Positions 37,301 to 47,654 of a stretch of DNA of 64,000 bases are shown piece after piece (positions within the stretch are counted from its first letter, which is position 1; every line of letters begins with the position of its first letter). The notes under the pieces were generated by a model that did no database searches, was not told the DNA's origin, and saw only the letters and a list, made by a program, of their open reading frames with translations. Both the position numbers and the translations under genes were made by a program. The stretch comes from Holacanthus passer. Lineage: Eukaryota; Chordata; Actinopteri; Pomacanthidae. The stretch lies in NCBI GenBank assembly GCA_025331565.1, contig JAFREQ010000015.1, forward strand, positions 372,001 to 436,000, in the 5' to 3' direction.

Positions 37301-37399
37301 ATTTTGTTTCTTAAGTGTTTCATCAATTTAGATGTAATATTTTGCATTATAAAAACAAAAATCAAGCTTACACTGGGAATTTATTGCACCCCTGGCAGT
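34371..37399 (+). other. slc6a9: intron after exon A, central part
   Basis: No exon was recognised. It contains GT tract 34725-34742, CA tract 34875-34894, CA tract about 35828-35840 and a 14-base G run at 36666-36679. The long frame at 34634-35095 (minus) consists mainly of CA/GT repeat translation and is not a gene. Confidence 0.45.
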
Positions 37400-37625
37400 G
37401 CTATGAACAGATGATTATTTTCATTTTTGTTTAATCTACAAATTACTTTATCTGTGAATTGATTAATCATTTGTCAGAAAATGGTGAAAAAGGTGCTTCA
37501 CAATTTCCCAAAGTCAAACTTTACCGATGTCAATGACAACAGTCCAAAACCCAAAGATATACAGTTTACTATTCTAAGAATTTTAATTATTAATATTGTT
37601 GCTGATAAATTTTCCACCTTTTTAA
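37400..37625. mobile_element. decayed MITE of the 'GATTATTTTCATT' type
   Basis: Contains GATGATTATTTTCATTTTTG, TTGATTAATCATTTGTCAG and AACAGTCCAAAACCCAAAG, the order found in the common fish MITE also seen at 55.2 kb. Ends are decayed. Confidence 0.65.
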
Positions 37626-40600
37626 ATTCAGCAATTTGACTGCATTGCATTCAGACTTGAAGAGGAGTTATGAGTTACCGGTTCCCAAGTATTCACATTG
37701 CCAGTGGGACCAGGTCTTATCAAACATGACACTGACATCGAAGAAGTGCTTGTCCTAAAGGGGCTTTTGCTTTTGAATATCCTGCTCCTACTCTGACCAG
37801 AGTGTCAGAGTACTGTAAAGTCACCCATCGGCCTCCGGTGTCGGACTTGATGATAACTTTTAGAAAGAAGTCAACAAATCTCACTTCAAGGTCCATTTAG
37901 TTGCTGCTCTGGATCACGTCACATGATCTTCATCAGTAGATGGAGCCCAACTGTCATGGAAATATAGTTCCAAAAAACAGCAGTTAGGTTAAGTTTCAAA
38001 GAAGCTGCTGTTTCCAGGTTCGAGAATATCTCATCCATAGTTTCATGGAGATATGTTACAAATTCTGGGAGCATTAACTTTAATCTTTTTTATTTCATTT
38101 TCAGTCTCTGTCAAACTGTCAGACTCAGAGGTTATTTAGCCGTTTGATGTTTCTTTGCATACAACTTGAAGGGGATCTTTAATGATGTACATGAAACGTT
38201 TTCATCTTGATCGGTATTTTGTTGTTTTAATGAATGAAGACACGTTTCGTATCTCTTTCCCCTCTCTCTGCTTTTCGCTCTCCCTCTCTTGTCACAAGCG
38301 CAACACTGACTTCTGCCACGTGAGGCCAACTTCAGTCACATGTTCCTCACTTTCATCCCCAGCAATGGTCCCATATGTTTGTCAAAATGTGTATGTTGTG
38401 TGCTTTTTCCGGCCCGATTTGTTCCCATGCCTTCTCTCCAATGAGCCCCTCTCTCCCCGGGGGTCGGAGCCGAAGCCTCACGCTATTTATACAGACCGAA
38501 CAGCTGGGGCCCTCCCAGCCAAAGCAGCGAGGGATGGGCAGAGAAATTATCATGAAAACTTCAGGTTAAACCAAGCGTTGGAAATGTCTCTCTCTTTCCT
38601 CTTTTTCTACTCTCTTGTCTTCCTCTCCGGCATTTGTCTTCCTCCCTTGGGTGTCCGGAGCGGCCAGGTCAGGTCATGTTCAGCTCAGGTCAGCTGGACC
38701 ACCGGACAAGCATCACTCACTTATTTGGATGTCGTTCGTTATCCCGTTTGAGATCTTTTATTTAACTCTGTTCTTTTCTCTTTTTTATTCACTCTGCAAC
38801 TGAAGTTTTTTTTCCCCCCATTTTTCCTCTCTGAAACACACTTTCTTCCCCCCCCGCTTCCAATTAAAGAGCTGGCTGCTTTGGACCGAACAAGAAAGGT
38901 TGATTTTCCCTCCAACTGCGCCTCAACACATTTTGTCCTTTTGTTGCTCCGGACAAAGCCGACCTGCTGTTGCAAAACTGAGCTTTTTGTGTTTCTTCCC
39001 TTTTCTTCTGCTCTGTGGCTCCTGCGGTGCTTGTCCTTTATTGTGAGTCTCAACCCTGTGAAGTTCTCTCCTCGCTGCTCTTCCCTTCACTTATTTCATC
39101 CTGTCTTCACTTCACTCTTACCATATCTCCTCTCGACTGTCCTGCCCTCCGCTCTCAGCTTTTCCTCGTGTGAACCGCTCGGGAGAGAAGAGGGAGTCAG
39201 CCCTGTCGATACTTCCTTCAGTTCAAGGCCCCTCTCACAGCCAGACGTCCCATCACAGGCGTGCTGAGCTAACGAGAGGTGAAGAGATATTAACCTAATT
39301 GCTGTAAGGGACAGATATATAGATTGAGGAGGATGTAATAAGCCCAGACACGGCTGCCGGCTCCCTGTGAGGTTAGCCTCTCGGTACAAAAGCAGGTTGA
39401 TCCACAGATATTAATGGACAAGAAGTCGTGTGTGAGTCCGTCAACTTGCCAGCAGGCGTTTTAGAATTCTGCACTTTATTTACTTTCCTAGTTAAAGCCC
39501 AAATCACCAAGAGAGAGCAATTACAATACAACCTACGCAAACGCTTGGCCCAGTCTGCAACAAATGTGCGACCCTGGTGAACATAGAGTATCTTTACATG
39601 TTCAACATTCACACTTACACATCGCTGGTGGTAACAAACGTCAGTCCTCAAGAGGGCGATATAGAGCTTATCACAGCATTTCAATGACTACAGTAGTAAA
39701 CAAAGATGGCGCCTGTCTGTCAATGCGTTTTCAGTTGCATTCCTGTCTGATGAGCTCGAGCTTCGTCCAACTAGTCAGCCACGGTAGTTTTGAGTTGAAG
39801 TGAACCCTTTCTCTTGTTGCTTCATGCTGTAGCGCCCTCTCACTGTGACTGCCGAGATTTTTCAGAACGCAACGTCGTGTGGAATCCATGTTGGCGCGCT
39901 TGCATGGACCATGTTTGTGCAGTTGTGCGCAATGTGTTTGTATTTGTCATACAGCCCGAGTGAAAATGACAATTCAATGTGCATTACATCTGTAGACCTA
40001 CACAGGACTGACAAGCTTCTTTTTTGTAAGCAAATGATTAAGACAACTCATTTTTGCAGGGTACAATTTCTTAAATTCCTATGCCCTTCAAAATTAAACA
40101 CGTTGCACCCTGTGCCATGCTTTATTTCACAGACTTCCTTCAGATTTGACTACTAGAGTATAAGGTCAGCTTCAGCACTGTTTTCCACTCTTTCAGTTCA
40201 GCCCTTGACCTCCACCTATGATGTTTGGGGTTAGACTGTGTTTGCTCGACCTCGGCTTTGGAGTTTGCTCTTGTTGTTTTGTTTGTGTTGTTTCTTGTGT
40301 ATGTCAGTGGGTCGGTGGTTGTAAATGTGTGTGTGTGTGTGCGTGTGTGTGAGTGTTCACTTCAGAGTTGCGCAAGGTACTTGTTCGTTTGACTGTTGTA
40401 ATATAGTTTGAACTGGTTTGGACAAACATATCTTGAAATTTGTTAATATTTGCAAGACAATGGCGCGTTTCACTCTTCATTGGACAAGAATAATTCTAAA
40501 AGCCTTCTTCAGATTTATTCAAACGGCAAAAATTAATGTTATGTCAGACGGAGCCTTTTTCCAGTTTGTGCTAGATGAAAGACAAGGGGAAAAAATGGTC

Positions 40601-42064
40601 CTTATAGACCTAACACAGATGGACACACAGTCCTACTCGTACCTACGGGCATCACCTTCGGACTGTGAAAGGAAACGCACGCATAAACACAGAGCAACAA
40701 AGTCAGCAGTGCTCCGCAGTTCTGTAACCCTTCACTGAATATTAATTGTGTTTCATTGGCATTTTGGATGACAAAACTTTCTCAGGCCATAAAAGAAAGG
40801 CACGAGAGAGATGCATCTTTCATGAGTAGGCAGTGATATTTGAATTTATTTGTCAACACAGATAAGAGGGCTTTGAAAGAGGAAGAGAAAAACATGAGAG
40901 AAGAGATGAAATGAAAAGAATTCAAAGGAAAGAAGATTATTTTCTTCTTCAGACTTAAGTCTGAGTGGTGCATCTTTCTGTCACCTCCGTCTTACTTTCC
41001 TCTGCCGCCCTGCCACCCCAACCTGCTCTTTATTCCATTATGAGTCATCTGTTCCTCAAACACCTTTGTCCTTCACAGTCCGAAAGACACCTGAATACTT
41101 TTTTCTTCACATTTCCATAGCTCCACCATATACAGACTCAGACTTTAAACTGTAACCTTTGTACGGGAACCCTAAATGTGTTCCCAAAGTAGTCTTTTAT
41201 TATGGAGTGTCGGGCACCTGAGACCAGGTGCCAACAGGAAATGAAGTATTAGAGTTAGCAGAACTTATGGAATGTGGTGCTACTGTTAAATATATGTTGA
41301 TGTACACAACAAGATGTAGTATGAAAGGTATTGCTGCTGCCAACCTACGATGATTCAAATAATGTCTGCACAGTGCAAAACTGACATTATAAACATGGAG
41401 TTACAACCCTGAATGTTATTATACCAACAGATAATGATGCAGTTGTGCTCGATCATAGTTGCATTTGCTGAAACTGCATTGCCTCCTCATCAGTCTCCAT
41501 CATCTGTTCGCATGGCTAAAACTCCGGCCTGCCTCCTAATTACAGTGAAATCATGCCGCGAGCACATTTTATTACCTGCTTGATTTAGAAGTTTAAAAAG
41601 CTTAGTAAGGAAATGTAAGACCCAGGCTACATTAATCTTCAAATTACTGCATATTTGTCACGGTCATCAGCGAGGATATTGGTTTGTCAGAGCTGGAGCT
41701 TAAGAGGAAAGTGGAAAAGGAAGCCTTCCTGGCCTTATATTTTGTCTTTTATTCCTCGCTCTCTCTTTGAATGTCGTTAAAAGTCACCATCTGTTGTTTG
41801 TGTGGATTGTTAAGCGACAGAGTTTAGGATCAGTGTCTGCGTTAGATGTAATAGATGTTGGCATGTGCTTGGAAGTTGACAGGAAAGCCTTGAGGAAAGA
41901 GAGAGATCCTTTCTGACCTTATCAGCGTATCTGCTCCGCGTCCTCCTGATCGTTTGTCTTTCTGCTCTTGTCTGTTGATGTTGGCTTGCCCTTGTTTGCA
42001 TGTGAAAGCTACTAGAACCAAGAATGAGCATTTTGGTCTGATCACACCTTTTCGAAGTCTAATT
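37626..42064 (+). other. slc6a9: intron after exon A, distal part
   Basis: No exon was recognised. 38250-39270 is notably pyrimidine-rich and less AT-rich than average, and 39540-39900 has scattered CpG. Frames in these stretches (for example 38182-38751, 189 codons) show no domain or codon bias. Confidence 0.4.
38661..38696 (+). promoter_or_regulatory. cluster of nuclear-receptor AGGTCA half-sites plus E-box
   Basis: AGGTCA occurs at 38666-38671, 38671-38676 (sharing one base) and 38687-38692, with TGTTCA at 38677-38682 and an E-box CAGCTG at 38691-38696. Four half-site-like motifs in about 30 bases suggest a possible intronic response element. This is motif evidence only. Confidence 0.3.
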
Positions 42065-42290
42065 TGGGGGGTGGGATTAGTCGATTAACAGAAAATCAAT
42101 TGGCCAGCTATTTTGAGAGTTTGAGACATTTTTTGTTATTGCTTTGGTTCAAAATGTGAATTACTGCAATTCTGCAAAAACAAAATGAATATCTTTGGGT
42201 GTTGAACAGACAAAACAACACATGGACACTTTTTTCTGACATTTTTAGACCAAACTATCAATTGATTTTTCTGCAACAGTCATTTTTCAC
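42065..42290. mobile_element. decayed GATTAGTCGATTAA MITE
   Basis: GGATTAGTCGATTAACAG, AAAATCAATTGGCCAGC and later CAATTGATTTTTCTGC fit the 9097 family in decayed form. Confidence 0.55.
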
Positions 42291-43087
42291 ATGTACAACT
42301 GAATGCAACACTATGAATGTCTCCCAGGAACGACTGTACCCAACCTTAAGATAAAACATTTGGCATCTCATCATTAATGCTTCACAGTGTCTGACCACAA
42401 TAACAAAACCACCATCCTCTGATATGTCTTTTCTGGAGAGGCCTATTCGAAAAGCATGCTATCATAAACAACAGTGTCTTAGTGTGAAGGGAAGCCTAAA
42501 CAGCCATGATAAAATACTGTGATCTGCATTAATCTTTAAGCAGTTGTTCTAGTTAGCTGCAGACCTAGACTGAAGAAACCCACTCCCTGAGACATAAATA
42601 CATGATTAATTTTAGTCCCTCAGCATTTAATAAGCACCCCCATGTGCGCAATAAAGACGTGCTCATGTGCAGTGGGTGGACGTGGAGGTGCACTTAGGAG
42701 TGAGCTGTGAGAACAGTTCAGGCTCTTGGTGTCAATAACATCAGGTTTGAGCACCTTTGGAAATGCAATGAAAAATCCTCAGTGCACCTTAATATTCTCT
42801 CTCAAAGGCCGTTTTGCTTTTGCAGCAAGCACACATATAAAGAAACAAGTGAGAATTTGAACAAGTTGCTGTTATTATCAGCAGCAGCATCTGTGCTTCT
42901 CTAATTAGAGTTAAATGACCTAACGTAATAGGGCAATTACTTAACGAAACAAGTCCTCTCCCTCCACAAACAGCCGACCGCAGCCACAACAGGCATTTAT
43001 TTTAGGATCTGTTTGTCCTCATCAAATTCATACTGAGTTTTCAGTGAATCCCCCCACACTTAGCGCCTGCATGATTAAAGTGTAGTT

Positions 43088-43128
<41 letters not shown>

Positions 43129-43484
43129 GGTGCACTTGTTAAGCCTTTCATTAGATTTGACCTAATCTGAGGCCAACAGACCCTCCTGAGGCAGAGCTAG
43201 TAAGAAGTGGCTGGATCCCTGTGGAGGAACTAATGATCCGCCATAGTTTAGTTCTCAAATGTACACACATACACACACACACATCTTTATCATTATATTC
43301 TTTGTTGTAGCCAGAAAACAGTGCCTTAAGTAAGGACCAGCTGCAATGACTTCACATCACGCAAATGCTCTCACTGTTAAGATTTAAAGCAAATTTGGTC
43401 TTGCAAAGAATGAAGTACGTGAACACACACAAACACACCGTGTGCAAGCCTGACAGCATCTGTCTAAGCTATGCATGTGTGTAA
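42291..43484 (+). other. slc6a9: intron, no exon recognised
   Basis: Only simple repeats, including CA at about 43265-43282, and short frames. Confidence 0.4.
43091..43120. repeat. (TG)15 microsatellite
   Basis: Uninterrupted TG dinucleotides followed by GGTGGGTGGG. Confidence 0.95.
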
Positions 43485-43685
43485 CTTTTATGACACCTGC
43501 CATGAACATGAAGGAGTACTTATGAATGTTTATGATCGTTGTCATTAATGTCATCCGTTCAATTATGTCATTTCACATTGGCTAATCGACTGATTGACAC
43601 TTACTGATAACACTCATAAACATTTATAACAGGTGTCATGTCAGTCTTATGCCCGCCCCTTCGAATAAAGTGCTCCTGTAACTTT
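43485..43685. mobile_element. fish MITE of the 'ATGACACCTGCCATGA' type
   Basis: Repeated TGTCAT/ATGACA motifs in both orientations, starting GACACCTGCCATGAACATG and ending ATAACAGGTGTCATG then CGAATAAAGTG. I recognise this as a common teleost inverted-repeat element. Family assignment is from memory. Confidence 0.6.
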
Positions 43686-43879
43686 GCAGTGACACATACA
43701 TCCAGGTTCACTAGTCCACATACAGCAGGCTCTTATCTCCAAAAGAAGGAAACACGTTAGTTTCTTCTCTTCGTGAAAGACAAAGTGATGATCACATCAA
43801 GAGGAAGAGAACGTTTCCGGTGAAAACAAAAATATGTTAGAGGTCGCTGTAAAGAGGCCACGACCAACAATCTCAGCCA

Positions 43880-44190
43880 ACATTAGAGATTTGGGAAAGA
43901 CCGAACCAGCCCAAAATGACCAATCACAGTTCTTGAGGCCTCCACCTGGTATCTCTGTAGTGCTTTAGCCCTGATGTGTAGTTAAATTTTTGATGAGGGG
44001 CACATTAGCTGTGGCATAGCCTACGACATATCTACGTAGTGTATCAGTGAAGGCTCCATCGCTATGCTGTAACTATAACCTGCCTGGTGCTGTACTTTTA
44101 GGCCAACACTGATACCAATATTTGGGCATTTAAAAGATTAGGAGACAGATACTGATAACAGATTTTTTTTAACATAAACACAAGACATAA
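43880..44190. repeat. possible decayed DNA-transposon sequence
   Basis: TAGCCTACGACATATCTACGTAG and GAAGGCTCCATCGCTATGC resemble a known fish hAT-type MITE interior. The following AGGCCAACACTGATACCAAT stretch resembles another. Decayed, with uncertain ends. Confidence 0.35.
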
Positions 44191-45881
44191 ACAGACTCTC
44201 TTCACACAGATCCCTTAAATTTGTTTTTGAAAGAACCAAGATACATATGGACCTGTCTATGAATATCCCCTCCTCTCAGTCCACACTCGACAGGCCAAGT
44301 TCCTGAATTTGAACAACCCGGAGTTCATGAGTGAATGATGCATTCAGATTAACTCCGACAAGTTAGTCTATCTATGATCTGAACACAACACACAACACAA
44401 CACTGTTAGAGACCTAACTCGTCAAGCAAATCGTGCAAGCATTTAAGGAATGGCTAGTATGGATAACTGCTGTCAAGTAAACCGTCACTGGCAAAGATCG
44501 GCCAAGCCAGCCGCCACTTGGATTTTATGATAGAGGTACCTGCACAACGTGAAGCAATGCAATGGATCTATTTATATTCTATATCTATTTATTTGTCACA
44601 AAGTACTGTAGACATTAAAATGTTTGCATCTAACATATACTGCAATAAACAAGGTATTATCAACTGCTGTAAAGAAAAAATACAAAAGTAATGGAGGAAG
44701 TGCAACAGTACTTCTTAAACAATAATTTGTTATAAATGTGTCAACATGTCTGACTATTTGTTGGGAGCGCTTGTTTTCATTGCCCTCAGCACTTCCTCTC
44801 AGTGCACTGAATGGGGCTGCTATATGGTAATGATTCCTTTATTGGATCCCCTGTGAGATTCTAATCCTCTGAATTGATAGACAAATGAATGGCATCCTGT
44901 CTGCGTTGCTTGTCTTGTGTTGAACATAACTGGAGGGCCTCCACTCAAGCGGCAGCGGCCATTGTTCTCGCCTATCAAACACCCATTAGGCCGGGCGCCA
45001 GTTGCTTGTCAACTTTTGACATCGCTCGCACTGCATCCAGTCGGAGAATCGACGTTGAGTGACGAGTTGAAAAACGTCTCGTTCTGCTGCATGAGCGATG
45101 TTTTTGTGGATCTCTCAATCACGCCCCTGTTGTGGATGCACTGTTACCTTTTTTTCTCTCATACATTCACTTCCTCGCTTTCTCCTCGCTCTTTTTGTTG
45201 TGGGTAGCCATTAGCCATATGGTGGCAAACAGGCACAACAATGTGTGCAACAAAACAGAGGCTCAGGAGGGAAGCGCTTGAATTTGAAAGGGTGTAACTC
45301 TGTGAACATGTCGCGGACGAGGCGGAGGAGGAGGGCTTTGGCTCCGCCGGCCTCTCGGTGTGACATGGCGGTGGCGGTGGTGGTGGTGGTGGGGGGGACG
45401 TTGGCAATGTCAGGGTGTAGAGACGGACGAGGATTTGGAAGAGTCAAGTGCCGCTGAAAGGGAAGTTGTTGGTGGTCTGCAGAGTTGCAGCAGCTGCCTC
45501 TGAAAACAAACGGAAGAAATAAGAGAGACAGAGAGAATGGGGGGGGGGGGACAGGGGAGTCCGGTGGAAGGCGTGCGGGCTCCTCACTTGTGGGCTCCTC
45601 ACTTTTTTTTGTCTCCTCACTTTAATCTGTTGGGAGAAAGAGTGAGGGAGAGAGAGAGCTTGGCCGTAGCCCATGGGTGCTCTAGACCTCCCCCCACTTT
45701 ACTCCGGCCAGCTTAACTAGAAGTTCAACACCCCCTGTCCCCTCCACCGCCGCCGCCACCATCGGTCCTCCTCTCTCCCGCTTACTTGCTCTGTATTCAG
45801 CCTAGGTGCTGGAGTGACAACGAGCCATTCATTGTGGAGGTAGAGGGAAAAGACTGTGGATCTCTCCTGTGTCTTTTTTTT
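44191..45881 (+). other. slc6a9: intron and distal promoter of exon B
   Basis: No exon was recognised. From about 44920 the sequence becomes GC- and CpG-richer (GGCCGGGCGCCAG, several CGA/ACG), which fits the edge of a promoter for exon B. A (GGT)n tract lies at 45367-45391 and a G run at about 45540-45550. Confidence 0.45.
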
Positions 45882-45950
45882 GGGGAGGTGGTGGGAGTTG
45901 GGAAAAGGGGGGGTGGGGGGTGGGTGGGAAGGAGGAGAAGGAGGAGGAGG
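45882..45950 (+). promoter_or_regulatory. G-run tract with quadruplex potential
   Basis: At least five runs of three or more G separated by short loops (about 45882-45929), then GGAGGA repeats, some 400-470 bases upstream of the exon B ATG. It matches the G3+N1-7 quadruplex pattern on the + strand. Confidence 0.6.
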
Positions 45951-46137
45951 GCGCATATTCCTGAAATGGTGAAATACGACAGAAAAAGGGGGCAGAAAGA
46001 GAAAGTAAAAGAGTGAGAGGAGAAAGGGAGGGAGGGGTGAGTAAAAAAGTAAGCGCGACGGAGGGAGGGATGGATGGAGGGAATCACAGAAGGCGGGGGG
46101 GAGAGAGAGAGAGAGAGGGGAGAGAGAGTGGGCTACC

Positions 46138-46197
46138 ATGCCGAATGAGCAAGAGAGGCGGAGAGGAAACAGAGCTCCATCAGATGAAATGAGGTGA
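46138..46197 (+). other. upstream ORF 1 in exon B leader (19 codons)
   Basis: ATG at 46138 with a good context (TACCATGC) reads MPNEQERRRGNRAPSDEMR and stops at 46195-46197. It is relevant only if transcription starts upstream of it, which is not known. Confidence 0.35.
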
Positions 46198-46292
46198 AAG
46201 TAATTCAGGCATTAATCAAGCCAGGGCAAAAGGGAGGGTATACTGTGTTTTCTCCCCCCTCTTTCGCTGCGGAACTGAAAGGCAAGGTGTGA

Positions 46293-46390
46293 ATGAAGGA
46301 GCCTACAGTGGCCGGCAGAGAAGCACCACTGGGTCACAGCATCAAACCATGTCCGATTCGAACACCATTGCCGCTTCCACCGCAGACCAG
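46293..46390 (+). other. upstream ORF 2 overlapping the exon B start
   Basis: ATG at 46293 is out of frame with the ATG at 46349 and stays open through the donor at 46391 (32 codons plus 2 bases). A ribosome using it would bypass the main start. Its stop, if any, lies in the unseen next exon. Confidence 0.4.
46349..46390 (+). CDS. slc6a9: alternative first coding exon B of a GlyT1-like glycine transporter
   Basis: ATG (context AAACCATGT, A at -3) encodes fourteen residues, MSDSNTIAASTADQ, followed by donor GTCAGT in phase 0. Mammalian GlyT1b has a fifteen-residue specific N-terminus rich in Ala/Ser and ending in Gln, joined to the same second exon as GlyT1a. Size, composition, final Gln and splice phase all agree. 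With exon A at 28816 this gives two mutually exclusive starts about 17.5 kb apart. The leader (about 46130-46348) is GA-rich and carries two upstream ORFs. The transporter body lies right of the window. The identification is an inference from the paired exons plus synteny with klf17. Confidence 0.6.
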
Positions 46391-46423
46391 GTCAGTTCAA
46401 GCTGTCATATTATCTTTCTGTTT

Positions 46424-46426
<3 letters not shown>

Positions 46427-46458
<32 letters not shown>
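46427..46458. repeat. poly-T tract (about 32 T)
   Basis: A nearly pure T run 36 bases inside the intron after exon B. It is followed by AG but has no open exon behind it. Confidence 0.9.
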
Positions 46459-46460
<2 letters not shown>

Positions 46461-47229
46461 CATCAGATGTGAACGTGCTGTTGTTTCTTCTTTATTAGTT
46501 GCGCCTCATGCTGGCTTAAGCTGCTGGGAACATCTTGTTAGAATACTTAGAAAGAAGACTTCTAGGAATGAGAAATCTGAACGTATCCCAAGTTCCGGTC
46601 AGATGTATATTATCTTTAGATCCTGATTCGGAAGTAGTTAGAGGAAGTTTCTAAGAGCAGCTGAGTGAGTGTGTGTTTCTTGGACTATCAAAGCAACGAT
46701 TGTTTTGCCCGGAGCTGCCTGGACAACGGTACAGGGTCCTGAAAGAATTGAATTCATCAAGACGAGCTATTGTCTACGCCGCCTTATTTTTCGGTGATCA
46801 TTCAGGGGGTCTGTGACGACTCAATACCCCCCGCACCACGTGAGGAGGGGGATGCAGCTCTTTAAAAACCAGACCACGTGTGGCGGCCCTGAAAAGTTTT
46901 TATAAGTAATTGCAGTGGGAAGTCCGGGCAGCGCTGTGAGAGATGGGGTTGGTAAGGAAGTGGGCTGGTCCGCCGTGTGTGTGAAAGAGAGTGACAGAGT
47001 AGAAAAGCAGAAGTGTCCAGAAAAGGCCGATATTTATGCCCCCCTCCCTCCAACCCTCCAACCCTCCTCCCCAACAAGCCGCTTTAATCGCACACTTTGG
47101 CACATACATCCTTCGCTCGCCTTTCTTTTTTTAACTGTCGCCCGCCTTTGAAACACTTAGAAACAATTAAATCCTCTGATCTGTTTAAGATAAGATATAC
47201 AGTCATTTCCATTATGGCAGGTAAAGACA

Positions 47230-47231
<2 letters not shown>
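46459..47231 (+). other. slc6a9: intron after exon B, proximal part
   Basis: No further exon. Moderately GC-rich (46690-47110), probably the downstream edge of the promoter region. The CACGTG-like segments at 46837 (CCACGTGAG) and 46874 (CCACGTGTG) are possible E-boxes. Confidence 0.4.
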
Positions 47232-47269
<38 letters not shown>

Positions 47270-47549
47270 GTGTGTGTGTGTGTGCATCCGACCTTGCTGC
47301 CGGCTTATGTTGTTCGCCAAGTCCTTGTCTCCTGTTTCCGATTGCTACTGTCAAGGCTGAGTCAGCTCGCTATAGTTCTGTAGGCAAATACACACAAATG
47401 CGCACACACACACACACACACAAGCACTGGCACAAAAGTTTAAGGTACACACACACACACAACGCACACACCAACAGCTGCTCCAACTACTCACACACTA
47501 AATTCAGGGATGGATTGTGGGTGGAAGGTTGAAGATATTTAGAGCTGCA

Positions 47550-47592
<43 letters not shown>

Positions 47593-47606
47593 CAGCAGCA
47601 CATACA

Positions 47607-47651
<45 letters not shown>
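47232..47651. repeat. cluster of GT/CA microsatellites
   Basis: GT tract 47232-47284 (one CG interruption), CA 47404-47422, CA 47450-47461, GT 47552-47589 and GT 47609-47651. Opposite-strand CA and GT arrays within 420 bases can pair as a hairpin. Confidence 0.93.

Positions 47652-47654
<3 letters not shown>

Noticed and set aside
38182..38751. 189-codon + strand frame
   Set aside because: No domain, no splice context and a composition following local pyrimidine tracts.
45717..46139. 140-codon minus-strand frame near exon B
   Set aside because: Ser/Pro/Leu/Phe low-complexity translation of a GA/G-rich leader.
46427..46470. Poly-T plus AG as a splice acceptor
   Set aside because: It lies only about 40-70 bases after the exon B donor, too short for a normal intron, and has no credible exon behind it.
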